Position numbers and translations under genes: made by a program. The notes under the pieces are model-generated. The model saw only the letters and a list, made by a program, of their open reading frames with translations. It searched no databases and was not told the DNA's origin. Shown piece by piece: positions 43,667 to 52,407 of a stretch of 64,000 nt of DNA. Position 1 is the first letter of the stretch, and every line of letters starts with the position of its first letter. The stretch is from PMNU01 sp035480575. Its GTDB lineage: Bacteria; Patescibacteriota; Saccharimonadia; Saccharimonadales; UBA4665. The DNA lies in contig DATIHR010000005.1 of the NCBI GenBank assembly GCA_035480575.1, positions 1 through 64,000 of the forward strand, written 5' to 3'.

Positions 43667-44848
43667 CTATGCTTCCTGTAATACGCGCGCTAACCGCTTA
43701 ACGCCTTCTTCTATGCGGTCCTCGGGCGGAAATGCAAAGCTTAGGCGCAGGGCGTTTTTGCCCTCGGCTGGGTCCAAAAAGAACGCGCTTGCTGGCAAGT
43801 AGGCTACCCCGGTTTGTATGGCTTTGTCTAGTAGTGCAGCCGTGTCTATAGCCTTGGGGCCGGTTAGCCAAATAAACAGGCCGCCTTCGGGCTTGTCCCA
43901 TGTGTAGCCTGCTGGCATGTGCTGCTTTAGTGCCTGCTGCATTGTCGCTAGTTTGCTGCTGTATGTTTTACATAAGCTCCCTATAAACGCATCGTACTCG
44001 CCTGCCAAGAACTCGGCGGCCAGCGCCTGGTTGAACTGCGACGTAAACATGTCTATGTATTGTTTCAGCATCAGTACTTTCTCTAGGATGGGCTCGGGCA
44101 TAACCGAATAGCCGCAGCGTACGGCCGGCGCGAACATTTTAGACAGCGAGCTTAAGTAAATGGTCCGCTCCGGTGCGTACGAATACACTGCCGGTTGGTG
44201 CTCGCCGGTATAGCGGAGGTCGTAGTAGACGTCGTCTTCAATAATAAGTACGTCGTATTTTTTTGCTAGTTCGGCAACCTGTTTGCGGCGTGCGGCCGGC
44301 ATAGTGCGGCCGGATGGGTTTTGGAAGGTTGGCAGTAGGTATATAAACTTGACGGGCTGTTTTTGTAGTTGGGCTTCCAGCGCGTCGGGTAACATGCCAT
44401 CTTCGTCGCAGGCGACTTCCTGTACGTTTGCTTCGTACGCCAAAAAGTCGGACACGGCCTGGTTGTAGGTGGGCGATTCTACCAGCACGGTATCGCCTGC
44501 ATCCAACAACACCATACCCACATTATTTAGCGCGCCCGAGGCACCAGTAGATATGTGTACGTTGTCGGCCGTGGCAGTAATACTCCGCTTTTTTAGGAGC
44601 GGCAGCACCGCTTTTCGTAGCGGTTCAAACCCCTGAGGCATGCCGTATTGGATGATTGACTTGCCATATTTGTCTATCGCCTGTTGTGTAAGGGCTGGAA
44701 ATTTTTCAGCCGGTAATACACTAGGGTCAGGCGTGCCCGGTGCAAACGATACAATGTCTGGGTTCGCCTGAATAATCTTAAACAGTGTGGTAATGGGGCT
44801 GTTTTTTGCGGTTAGTGCCCTACTAGAAAAATGTTGCTTGTAGTCCAC
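43667..44848 (-). CDS. PLP-dependent aminotransferase (2-aminoadipate/MocR-type fold I)
   Basis: A 393-aa fold-type I aminotransferase. It has TGASGALNNVG (phosphate/PLP binding), PTFQNPSGRTM, EDDVYYDLRY, and the Schiff-base lysine in YLSSLSKMFAPAVRCGY (K237). The sequence is closest in feel to the KAT/LysN group (2-aminoadipate or aromatic aminotransferase). There is no N-terminal GntR domain. A hairpin, TTGCATC-TGCTT-GATGCAA (44883-44901), upstream may be an operator. Confidence 0.88.
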   Translation of the reverse strand: MDYKQHFSSRALTAKNSPITTLFKIIQANPDIVSFAPGTPDPSVLPAEKFPALTQQAIDKYGKSIIQYGMPQGFEPLRKAVLPLLKKRSITATADNVHISTGASGALNNVGMVLLDAGDTVLVESPTYNQAVSDFLAYEANVQEVACDEDGMLPDALEAQLQKQPVKFIYLLPTFQNPSGRTMPAARRKQVAELAKKYDVLIIEDDVYYDLRYTGEHQPAVYSYAPERTIYLSSLSKMFAPAVRCGYSVMPEPILEKVLMLKQYIDMFTSQFNQALAAEFLAGEYDAFIGSLCKTYSSKLATMQQALKQHMPAGYTWDKPEGGLFIWLTGPKAIDTAALLDKAIQTGVAYLPASAFFLDPAEGKNALRLSFAFPPEDRIEEGVKRLARVLQEA

Positions 44849-44882
44849 CAGGGGTCCTTTCTTGCGATTTCAATAAAAATAG

Positions 44883-44901
44883 TTGCATCTGCTTGATGCA
44901 A
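44883..44901. promoter_or_regulatory. 7-bp inverted repeat upstream of the aminotransferase
   Basis: TTGCATC-TGCTT-GATGCAA, 35 nt upstream of the aminotransferase start and in the divergent region with the gene at 44981. Confidence 0.4.
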
Positions 44902-44968
44902 TAAGTACCTAGTATATTCCTTATGCTTACGGTGGTCCAAGATTATTGCGTTAAATACAGGAAAGTTA

Positions 44969-44980
44969 TATAATAACTTT
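44969..44980 (+). promoter_or_regulatory. Leaderless-type promoter (-10 TATAAT)
   Basis: TATAAT at 44969-44974, then 6 nt, then ATG at 44981. Confidence 0.5.
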
Positions 44981-45556
44981 ATGAGTAAACCAGTACGCGA
45001 ACTAGACGCTTATTACGAGGTTGGTGGGCCATATAACGTTAAGCCTAACGAGGCGCGTTACCTATATGGCGCTACTGTCGATTTAGTGGCGCCCTATGTC
45101 GGGCAGATTAGTGTGCCGCGCCTACGAGGCTTACGCTTGCGAACGTCTGCGCCGGCAATAAACACCTCGACATTTAATGTGCCCGGTGCGGGCGAGCACA
45201 ATATGCTGCTTACCGGCCGTCGCATTCAAGGGCGTAAAAGGGTGCATCCCGGAGGAATCAATGAGACAACACAGGGTAGGGTTACCCAGCTCATTAAGAA
45301 GTCTAAAATTGTCGTACACACGGGGACGCCAGGCGAAAATTGGCAATTAAGTGACAGCTTAATATCAACGGTGCACGAAACGGCCCATACTTTTGGAGTT
45401 ATTGATCACTGCGAAGTGCCAAGCTGTGCTATGACCAAAGACGCTGCCGACTACGAAATGATTATCGGCTCTATAGCCGCAGGCAAACCTTTCTGTGATG
45501 ATTGCGCTGGCGACCTGGAAATTGCCGCATACCGTGAGATGGCTGCAAAGCTGTAG
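44981..45556 (+). CDS. Archaemetzincin-like zinc metalloprotease
   Basis: A 191-aa soluble protein. The zinc motif HETAHTFGVIDHC (132-144) is followed by C149, AM at 150-151 and CDDC (172-175). This nearly matches the archaemetzincin (peptidase M54) pattern HExxHxxGx3Cx4CxMx17CxxC, with a longer spacing in two places. It would be a cytoplasmic peptidase, since no signal is present. It converges on the gene at 45559 with a 2-nt gap. Confidence 0.78.
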   Translation: MSKPVRELDAYYEVGGPYNVKPNEARYLYGATVDLVAPYVGQISVPRLRGLRLRTSAPAINTSTFNVPGAGEHNMLLTGRRIQGRKRVHPGGINETTQGRVTQLIKKSKIVVHTGTPGENWQLSDSLISTVHETAHTFGVIDHCEVPSCAMTKDAADYEMIIGSIAAGKPFCDDCAGDLEIAAYREMAAKL

Positions 45557-45558
45557 GC

Positions 45559-46116
45559 CTATTTTTTCTCGTCGTGGCCTTTAATGGCGGACTCGATCAC
45601 GTCGCGTGGCAGTGCGGCTGCGCTGAGGAGGCCGCTGCGTACTTTGTCGCCGGCGTCGCCGGCTGCATCGAGTGCGCTGCCTACGGCGGCTTTGGCGGCT
45701 AGGGCGGTGTCGGCACCTACTTCGCCTGCGGCTTTAATGGCGCCTTCGACGGCGGCTACGGCCACACTGGCGACATCGCCACCTGCTTCGGCAGCACCTT
45801 GTACAACGCCACGTACGGCATCTTTAACCCCGCCAATTACGTCGCCACCGGTTTGGCTAACACCTACAATGGCGCCGTGTACGATTTCCTGTGCGGCAGT
45901 AGTGGCCGATGCGCCTACCTGCCCGACCGCTTGCATAGCACCACTGGCAACCGATGCCACGGCATCTACGCCGGCTGTTGCGACCTCGCCTGTACCCTTG
46001 AGTACGTTGACCACCTGGTTTTTTACCGTGCCGGTTATGGCGGTCATGATATCGTCGGTGCCTTTAATGGCGGCCACTACGGCGTCGGTTGTTTCGGTAA
46101 CAATTTGTTTAAGCAT
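45559..46116 (-). CDS. Ala/Gly/Val-rich repetitive helical protein
   Basis: A 185-aa low-complexity protein made of amphipathic segments repeating a pattern like GAVKAAGEVG / GDVASVAVAAVEGAIKAAGEVG. Such repeats, with no TM segment, suggest LEA-like or phasin-like surface binding to membranes or lipid. Function unknown. GGAGAAG lies upstream of the ATG. Confidence 0.6.
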   Translation of the reverse strand: MLKQIVTETTDAVVAAIKGTDDIMTAITGTVKNQVVNVLKGTGEVATAGVDAVASVASGAMQAVGQVGASATTAAQEIVHGAIVGVSQTGGDVIGGVKDAVRGVVQGAAEAGGDVASVAVAAVEGAIKAAGEVGADTALAAKAAVGSALDAAGDAGDKVRSGLLSAAALPRDVIESAIKGHDEKK

Positions 46117-46154
46117 CGGACTTCTCCTTTATTTACTGGGTTTACTGTAAGTGC

Positions 46155-46886
46155 TTATGCGTGAGGTTGCAAGTCTTCTGTGCTCTGCGCTGCCTTGCGG
46201 CGGGATGACCCGATGGCTATGCAGACAATAAGTGTGGCAGCAAGCGCAATGCCCACAAAAAATGCTACAGTGCCGCCAATACGCAATAACGTCGCGATGC
46301 TGTGATCCGCATTCAAGTGCCCGGTACGACTCAATAATTGATACCAATCATGTCCGGCGTCGTACGATGCATCCGAACCATCACTGACAAAACTGCCAGG
46401 ACCAACAAGCGGTAGCAGTCTGGCCCGTGCGTCATCGGCATACGAGGCAACATCAAACATATTCAGGCCTAGCCAACAAAAACATAATGCCGCGCCAAAG
46501 TAATAGCGAATTTGTATAAATCCCGCTACCCAGAACAACGGAAATAGGCATTGGAATAAGCTGCCGCCAGCGATGGTCATAAACTCGCCCAAGGGTATAA
46601 AAACAAAATGTCCGATTTCGTGAATACCAAGATCGAGGGCCGAAAAAGGATTTGCCAGGCGATTCAAGGCGAACTGTGGGTCGGCCCAGTTTTGTACGAG
46701 CATAACAACGAACCAACACACAATAATTGCCCGCCACCACCAGCCGGATTTGCCCAGTGCCCATGTAATGGGCCGTACATATAACGGTAAATCTTTGGAG
46801 TACACGGTGCAATTGGTGCAGTGCACTGTTTTGTCGCCGTATTCGAGCGTATCGTGCTTGCAAACGGGGCAAGTTTTGGGAAACAT
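46155..46886 (-). CDS. Membrane protein with zinc ribbon and HEIGH motif
   Basis: A 243-aa protein. An N-terminal zinc ribbon (C6, C9, C23, C26) is followed by four to five TM segments; the second contains LGIHEIGHFVFIPLGEF with HExxH at 89-93, as in site-2-type or other membrane metalloproteases. The second Asp/Gly motif of M50 proteases is not clear, so catalysis is uncertain. Confidence 0.65.
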   Translation of the reverse strand: MFPKTCPVCKHDTLEYGDKTVHCTNCTVYSKDLPLYVRPITWALGKSGWWWRAIIVCWFVVMLVQNWADPQFALNRLANPFSALDLGIHEIGHFVFIPLGEFMTIAGGSLFQCLFPLFWVAGFIQIRYYFGAALCFCWLGLNMFDVASYADDARARLLPLVGPGSFVSDGSDASYDAGHDWYQLLSRTGHLNADHSIATLLRIGGTVAFFVGIALAATLIVCIAIGSSRRKAAQSTEDLQPHA

Positions 46887-46900
46887 CGAACGTATGGGTA

Positions 46901-47155
46901 TTAGTCGGACTTGCTGGCGGCTAGCTTGCGGTACGCGGCTACTAGGCCAAACGACACGGCTGCAAGGTAGGTCAGCCCGCTAACGCAGGTTTGAAGTATG
47001 TGGACGTGCATAGTAGCGACAAGATAGGTGCCGCTAGCAATGGTAAGCACAACGAGTGCACTCGACGTGCCTAGCTTTGCGCTGCTGGGCCGCAGGTAGG
47101 TGATGGTTGTGTAGATGAGGCTAATAGTTGCAGTGAGAATGTGAAACAGTAGCAT
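46901..47155 (-). CDS. Small three-TM membrane protein
   Basis: An 84-aa hydrophobic protein, function unknown. Three TM segments (about 2-19, 28-47 and 54-75). The ATG at 47155 follows TATACT (47170-47165) by 9 nt, so the leader is nearly absent; the longer frame upstream runs into the repeat. Confidence 0.55.
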   Translation of the reverse strand: MLLFHILTATISLIYTTITYLRPSSAKLGTSSALVVLTIASGTYLVATMHVHILQTCVSGLTYLAAVSFGLVAAYRKLAASKSD

Positions 47156-47303
47156 AATGTTTTTAGTATACACTACGGTTGATTGGTCTTCGTTCTTGAC
47201 TCTGTTGCTCCGAATCACTCCTCCGTCATCCCGGACTAAACCCCGAATCTCATCCCCGCACCGGATCAAGTCCGACGTAAACTCCGGCGGGGATCCACCC
47301 CCC

Positions 47304-47836
47304 CGTCATCCCGGACTCGACCCGGAATCCAGTAGAAAAGAAAAAAGTCCTTATATATTTACGCTTGCAAACCTGATGCTTTTTCTTTCATCACCTCTAC
47401 TTCTGTTTTCGTTAGTAGCCCTAATGTTCCTTTTTGTACCGACAAAAAGTAACCAAAAAGCTCTCGGTACGGGGTCACCTCCTTGACTGCTTCCAGAATA
47501 CTTGGCCGGCGCGGCAAGAACTCCCTCCGCTTTGCTCCGGTCGGCCTCTCCCTTTTGATCGAGGATGATTCCTGGGCACACTTGCCGCTTGATTCCGTCC
47601 AAGTATCCCTGCAGCAATCAGGGAGGTGCCGATGCACCGACCTACGGCTGCAAATGGGTGCGTGGGGCTAACGACTGGCGAGCGTTTGATCCTGACTTCT
47701 AACTGACTCAAACCGTAGCGGAGCCGGAAAGAATTAAAAAAGACTGAAACAAAAGACAAATAATATACCTTCGCTCCTTGCAGGCTTTTTTAATTCTTTA
47801 CCGCGCGTGAGCGGTCAGTTAGAAGTCAGGATCAAA
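47304..47836. repeat. Dispersed structured repeat, copy 3
   Basis: It begins with CGTCATCCCGGACTCGACCC, then shares gtccttatatatttacgctt and the aaagtaaccaaaaag/ctctcggtacgg blocks with copies 1 and 2. ATACTTGG (47498-47505) pairs with CCAAGTAT (47599-47606) and continues as CGG/CCG after one mismatch. At the right end, 47728-47742 and 47785-47799 are perfect 15-bp arms nested in 47685-47707 and 47814-47836, perfect 23-bp arms. No protein similar to a transposase is encoded. Confidence 0.78.
47685..47836. repeat. Nested perfect inverted repeats (23 bp outside, 15 bp inside)
   Basis: Outer arms 47685-47707 and 47814-47836 match perfectly, as do inner arms AAAGAATTAAAAAAG (47728-47742) and CTTTTTTAATTCTTT (47785-47799). 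Copy 2 has the inner stem at 7072-7086/7131-7145 with a different sequence but intact pairing, and shares the flanks ccgtagcggagccgg and accgcgcgtgagcgg. It lies downstream of cyoE on the minus strand and may also end its transcript. Confidence 0.7.
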
Positions 47837-47871
47837 AGAGCGGCGGCCCTGTACTGGGGGCGGGACGAGTT

Positions 47872-48735
47872 CTATGGTAATAACGAATTGAGTGACAGCA
47901 TAACCGACAATCCCAGCAGTACATACAGCGAAAATCCGAATAGTTTGCGGGCCCACCGTTTGGTGTCGGGAGCGTTAAAGCCTTGTATGCTGCGCCACAA
48001 CCACCAGGCGCTTAAGCCTACCATAACAACTGCAAAGACAAACCCGGTAACACCGGCAACAGTTAGCGCTGCTACGGCCGCAATGTAGGCCGCTATATAA
48101 AACAGCATGTGTATTTTGGCACGGCGAACGCCACGGGCTATGGGTAGTACCGGAATATGTGCTGCCGCATAATCGTCCTGCCGAAACATGGCAATGGCGT
48201 AAAAATGCGGCATTTGCCAAATGACCATTACGGCAAACAACAGGAGTGCTCCGGCATCAAACGCGCCGGCAGCGGCCGTATAGCCGGCGGCAATAGGCGT
48301 GGCGCCAGATATGCTGCCAATAAGGGTGGCGTACGTAGTGTGTCGTTTGGACCATGTATAGATCAGTACGTAATCGAGAAAGCCGATGAGCCCAATAATA
48401 ACTGTTGGCGTGTTGGTGCCGAGTACAAGGACCGTAAAGCCGAGTACGGCCAGCACGGCAGCAAAAATAAGTGCGTCTCGTGGGTGTATCGCGCCGGTTA
48501 CTAAGGGGCGTTTTTTGGTGCGCGCCATTTTTGCGTCTATGTCGCGGTCGTAATAGTTGTTAATAACGCACCCTGCGCCAATAACCAGCGCGGTGCCCAC
48601 AAGTACCGATACGAACGACAACCACGCTATGTTACCACCAGCGGCCACTAAAAATCCTGCGGCTGCTGTAAGGAGATTGCCGTAAATAATACCGGGTTTG
48701 GTGAGCCTATAATAGGCCTTGAGCGTTGTACGCAT
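47872..48735 (-). CDS. cyoE: Protoheme IX farnesyltransferase
   Basis: Makes heme O for the bo-type oxidase by adding a farnesyl group to heme B. The 287-aa UbiA-family protein has about nine TM segments and the Asp-rich prenyl site NNYYDRDIDAKMARTKKRPL plus the second motif near YTWSKR. The ATG at 48735 follows AAGGA and matches the family N-terminus (YYRLTKPGIIYGN); an upstream in-frame start at 48780 is unlikely. It is divergent from cyoABCD. It needs farnesyl diphosphate, which no gene here makes. Confidence 0.93.
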   Translation of the reverse strand: MRTTLKAYYRLTKPGIIYGNLLTAAAGFLVAAGGNIAWLSFVSVLVGTALVIGAGCVINNYYDRDIDAKMARTKKRPLVTGAIHPRDALIFAAVLAVLGFTVLVLGTNTPTVIIGLIGFLDYVLIYTWSKRHTTYATLIGSISGATPIAAGYTAAAGAFDAGALLLFAVMVIWQMPHFYAIAMFRQDDYAAAHIPVLPIARGVRRAKIHMLFYIAAYIAAVAALTVAGVTGFVFAVVMVGLSAWWLWRSIQGFNAPDTKRWARKLFGFSLYVLLGLSVMLSLNSLLP

Positions 48736-48817
48736 CTTCCTTGCAGCATAGCATAACCGCTGCCTGCTCAGGATCGCCATGGTATAGTATGTATGTGATT
48801 ACACGACTAAGGTCCTG

Positions 48818-49732
48818 ATGACAAAAAACAAAAAAAAGACCAGCATAAGTAGCATTGTCGGGCGCATTATCTTGGGCTTATCCGCGCTAACTCTATTGAT
48901 TACGATTTTGCTGCACGGCAATAATATTGCTCTTATACATACAAAAGGTCTGATTGCCCACGAACAACTCAACCTTATGTATTTGACGGTGGGCATTATG
49001 CTCATACTGGCGATACCTGCACTCTTTTTGGTGTATTTTATTGCTTGGAAATACCGGGAGTCGAATACGAAAGCTGCGCACGAGCCGAATGCGCGTTATG
49101 GCCGGCGGCTTGACGTTGCTGTGTGGTCGGTGCCGGTGTTGTTTGCCATTGTGTTGGCCTGTATTATGTGGCCGGCAACTCACCGGCTGGACCCCACAAA
49201 GACGGTCGCAGCCGATGCGAAACCCCTGACCATTCAGGTAGTGTCGCTGCGCTGGAAGTGGTTGTTTATATATCCTGACCAGCACATCGCGACGGTTAAT
49301 TTTGTGCAGATTCCAGTAGATACGCCGGTTACATTCGAGCTAACCGCCGACGAAGCGCCCATGAGCTCGTTTTGGATCCCGAACCTTGGCGGCATGCTGT
49401 ACACCATGACGGGGCATGAAAATCGGCTTAACCTTATAGCCGATATGCCGGGCGATTACACGGGTAGCTCTGGTGAGATAAACGGCGCTGGTTTTGCCGG
49501 CATGAAATTTACGGCGCGCGCCAGCTCGCAGGTTGCGTTCGACGAATGGGTCGACTCGGTCAAAGAATCGCCCGACAGATTGGGCGCGGTGCAATACGAA
49601 GCATTAGTACAGCCAAGCGAGAACAACCAACCGGCCTTCTACAGCGACTATGTCGACAACCTGTATGATAAAGTACTTATGAAATACATGGCGCCCGGCG
49701 ACGAGTCCATGGACCATGGGGCACACCACTAA
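48818..49732 (+). CDS. cyoA: Cytochrome bo-type quinol oxidase subunit II
   Basis: A 304-aa subunit with two N-terminal TM segments (about 13-33 and 53-75) and a third hydrophobic stretch (96-115), then a cupredoxin-fold periplasmic domain (LRWKWLFIYPDQHIATVNFVQIP, SSFWIPNLGGMLYTM). It lacks the CuA Cys/His ligands, so it is a quinol rather than cytochrome c oxidase subunit. TATAGT at 48783-48788 is a likely -10. The stop shares a base with the cyoB start (TAATG). Confidence 0.93.
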   Translation: MTKNKKKTSISSIVGRIILGLSALTLLITILLHGNNIALIHTKGLIAHEQLNLMYLTVGIMLILAIPALFLVYFIAWKYRESNTKAAHEPNARYGRRLDVAVWSVPVLFAIVLACIMWPATHRLDPTKTVAADAKPLTIQVVSLRWKWLFIYPDQHIATVNFVQIPVDTPVTFELTADEAPMSSFWIPNLGGMLYTMTGHENRLNLIADMPGDYTGSSGEINGAGFAGMKFTARASSQVAFDEWVDSVKESPDRLGAVQYEALVQPSENNQPAFYSDYVDNLYDKVLMKYMAPGDESMDHGAHH

Positions 49733-51819
49733 TGAAAGAACTACTACTCGGTAAACTAGACGCGCACGCACTGCCGCACGAATGGTTTACCATTGGCGGT
49801 TCGGTCGCATTTGTGTTGCTCGCGTTGTTTGCAGTTGCAGTGCTTACCTATACAAAGCGCTGGAAGTGGTTATGGAACGAATGGCTTACATCTGTTGACC
49901 CCAAAAGAATCGGCATAATGTACTTTTTGGTAGCTGGTTTTATGCTGCTGCGCGGGGGCCTAGACGCCATTATGATTTGGCTGCAGCAAGCGCTATCGTC
50001 TGGCGCGTCCCACGGATACTTGACGGCCGATCACTTCCAACAAATATTCACAGCCCACGGCAACATTATGGTGTTCTTTGTAGCTATGGGCTTTGTGTTT
50101 GGCCTTATAAACTACATTGTGCCACTGCAAATTGGCGCCCGCGACCTGGCATCGCCCTTCCTAAATACGCTAGGGTTCTGGCTGTATGTGGGCGGCGTCA
50201 TTATGGTTAACATGTTCTTTTTGCTGGGCGGCGAATATGCTGCAACGGGCTGGCTAGCCATCGCACCTTTGAGCGAGGCGCAGTTTAGTCCCGGAGTGGG
50301 CGTGGATTACTGGATATGGAGTTTGCAGATATCCGGTATTGGTACCACGCTGGGCGGTATTAATTTTATTATGACTATTCTTAAGATGCGCGCGCCTGGC
50401 ATGACGTTATGGAAAATGCCGATGTTTACTTGGGGGTCCCTATGCAGCATGGTAATGGTTATTACTGTCTTTCCCCTGCTGACGGCAACACTGTTTTTGC
50501 TGTTTTTTGACCGGTACTTTGGCATGCACTTCTTTACGACTGGCTTTGGCGGTAATGCCATGATGTACACCAACCTTATCTGGATGTGGGGACATCCCGA
50601 GGTGTACATATTGGTGCTGCCGGCATTTGGCGTGTTCTCGGAGGTGGTTGCGACATTTAGCCGTAAGGCTATAGCAAGTTATGGTTCGCAGGTGTTGGGC
50701 ATGATTGGCGTAACCTTATTTGCACTGTCGGTGTGGCTACACCATTTCTTTACCATGGGCGCCGGCGCAGACGTAAACGCGTTCTTTGGTGTTATGACCA
50801 TGGTCATTGCTATACCGACATCGGTACTAGTGTTCGGCTGGATTGCGACCATGTACAAGGGGCGCATACGCTACACGACACCTATGCTGTGGTTCCTAGG
50901 GTTTATTGCCATATTTACCATAGGTGGCATGGCTGGTGTGGCCCTGGCGGTGCCGCCAGCTGACTTCCAGCTGCACAATAGTTTGTTCTTGGTGGCGCAC
51001 TTCCATTCCAATGTTATTGGTGGCGTGCTGTTTGGCATTTTTGCCGGTATAAATTATTGGTTCCCTAAAATTACTGGTTTTAGGCTAAACGAACGCATTG
51101 GTCGCTACGCGTTTTGGTGCTGGATTGCTGGCTTTTGTATGGCATTTATACCTATGTACATATTGGGCATTATGGGGGCAACACGCCGGCTCGACCATTA
51201 CGCAGCATCCACTGGCTGGCAGCCACTCTATATACTGATGTTCCTTGGCGGTCTTGTCATTATGGCTGGTGTTGCCCTGCAAGTAGTACAAATTCTTGCC
51301 AGTGTCGTCCAAAAACGCCGGCTAGCCGATACAACCGGCGACCCATGGGGTGGCCGCACTTTGGAATGGGCAACCGTTAGCCCGCCGCCGTTTTATAATT
51401 TTGCTACTATCCCTACGGTAACGACCCGCGACGCATTCTACGAGGCAAAACAGCACGGCGGATTGCCTACAGCAAAATACGAAAGCATCCACATGCCCAA
51501 GAACACGGCCGCTGGTATATACATTGCCCTGTTCGCCTTTGCGGCATCATTTGCGTTCGTGTGGCACATTACGTGGTTGGCTATAGCAGGCCTAGTGGGC
51601 GTAATTATTACCGTTATTGTTCGTACCTTTGCTGAAGATACCGAGTACACCCTCACTGCCGCCGAGGTCGAAAAGCTAGAGGCGAGCCGTACCAAAAAAC
51701 ACGCTCCCACTGCTAGTGATGACGATGACGACATGGGCCTATGGGACTTTATAAAAACGGTTGTAACCTGGGCGTTTGATGTTGTACGTAACCGAAGGTG
51801 GCGTTCCAATGGAAACTAA
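49732..51819 (+). CDS. cyoB: Cytochrome bo-type quinol oxidase subunit I
   Basis: The catalytic heme-copper subunit that reduces O2 and pumps protons. At 695 aa and about 15 TM segments it is full length. It has the His-Tyr pair in WGHPEVYILVLPAFG (about 286-300), HHFFTMG, and the heme ligands in AHFHSNVIGG (about 422). Acidic DDDDDMGL near the end is unusual. This type needs heme B, heme O and CuB. Confidence 0.97.
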   Translation: MKELLLGKLDAHALPHEWFTIGGSVAFVLLALFAVAVLTYTKRWKWLWNEWLTSVDPKRIGIMYFLVAGFMLLRGGLDAIMIWLQQALSSGASHGYLTADHFQQIFTAHGNIMVFFVAMGFVFGLINYIVPLQIGARDLASPFLNTLGFWLYVGGVIMVNMFFLLGGEYAATGWLAIAPLSEAQFSPGVGVDYWIWSLQISGIGTTLGGINFIMTILKMRAPGMTLWKMPMFTWGSLCSMVMVITVFPLLTATLFLLFFDRYFGMHFFTTGFGGNAMMYTNLIWMWGHPEVYILVLPAFGVFSEVVATFSRKAIASYGSQVLGMIGVTLFALSVWLHHFFTMGAGADVNAFFGVMTMVIAIPTSVLVFGWIATMYKGRIRYTTPMLWFLGFIAIFTIGGMAGVALAVPPADFQLHNSLFLVAHFHSNVIGGVLFGIFAGINYWFPKITGFRLNERIGRYAFWCWIAGFCMAFIPMYILGIMGATRRLDHYAASTGWQPLYILMFLGGLVIMAGVALQVVQILASVVQKRRLADTTGDPWGGRTLEWATVSPPPFYNFATIPTVTTRDAFYEAKQHGGLPTAKYESIHMPKNTAAGIYIALFAFAASFAFVWHITWLAIAGLVGVIITVIVRTFAEDTEYTLTAAEVEKLEASRTKKHAPTASDDDDDMGLWDFIKTVVTWAFDVVRNRRWRSNGN

Positions 51820-52405
51820 CGTGCAACAACACGAAGATCACGAAGCCGCAGCCCTAGACAAAGTAACCTTTGGGTTCTGGGTGTACCTTATGACCGACCT
51901 GCTCATGTTCTCGGTGTTGTTTGCGACATTTGCAGTGCTACGCAATAACGTCTATGGCGGTCCGGCACTACACGAGCTATTCAGTTTGCCGCAGGCACTG
52001 GCCGAAACGCTTATATTGCTTACCAGCAGCTTTACCGCAGGTATTGGCATGCTGGCTGCTCGCCGCGGCAGTAAACGTCAGGTACTTGTGTGGTTTGGCA
52101 TTACCTTTTTGCTGGGCCTGGCGTTCTTGGGGCTTGAGCTGAGGGAATTCGCCGAATTTATACAGGAGGGGCACACTTGGCGAAGCAGCGCCTCGCTATC
52201 GTCGTTCTTTACGTTGGTTGGCACGCACGGGCTACACATTACCTTTGGCCTGCTTTGGATGGCTGTGACACTTGGTTTTATATGGAAACGCGGGCTGAGC
52301 GCACGCATGGTGGGCAAGCTGACACTGCTTAGTCTGTTCTGGCACTTTCTGGATATCGTGTGGATATTTATCTTTACGGTCGTGTATCTAATGGCATTTA
52401 TATAA
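51809..52405 (+). CDS. cyoC: Cytochrome bo-type quinol oxidase subunit III
   Basis: A 198-aa five-TM subunit that stabilises subunit I. It has FGFWVYLMTDLLMFSVLFATF, LRE(F)AEF and GTHGLHITFGLLWM, all family signatures. The start at 51809 (METN) overlaps cyoB by 11 nt; a longer frame from 51776 is within cyoB. AAGGTGG lies just upstream. Confidence 0.93.
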   Translation: METNVQQHEDHEAAALDKVTFGFWVYLMTDLLMFSVLFATFAVLRNNVYGGPALHELFSLPQALAETLILLTSSFTAGIGMLAARRGSKRQVLVWFGITFLLGLAFLGLELREFAEFIQEGHTWRSSASLSSFFTLVGTHGLHITFGLLWMAVTLGFIWKRGLSARMVGKLTLLSLFWHFLDIVWIFIFTVVYLMAFI

Positions 52406-52407
52406 TT

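Noticed and set aside
45584..46150. Plus-strand 188-aa frame opposite the Ala-rich repetitive gene
   Set aside because: It is a mirror of the Ala/Gly/Val codons on the minus strand; the minus-strand frame has the ribosome binding site and the repeat logic.
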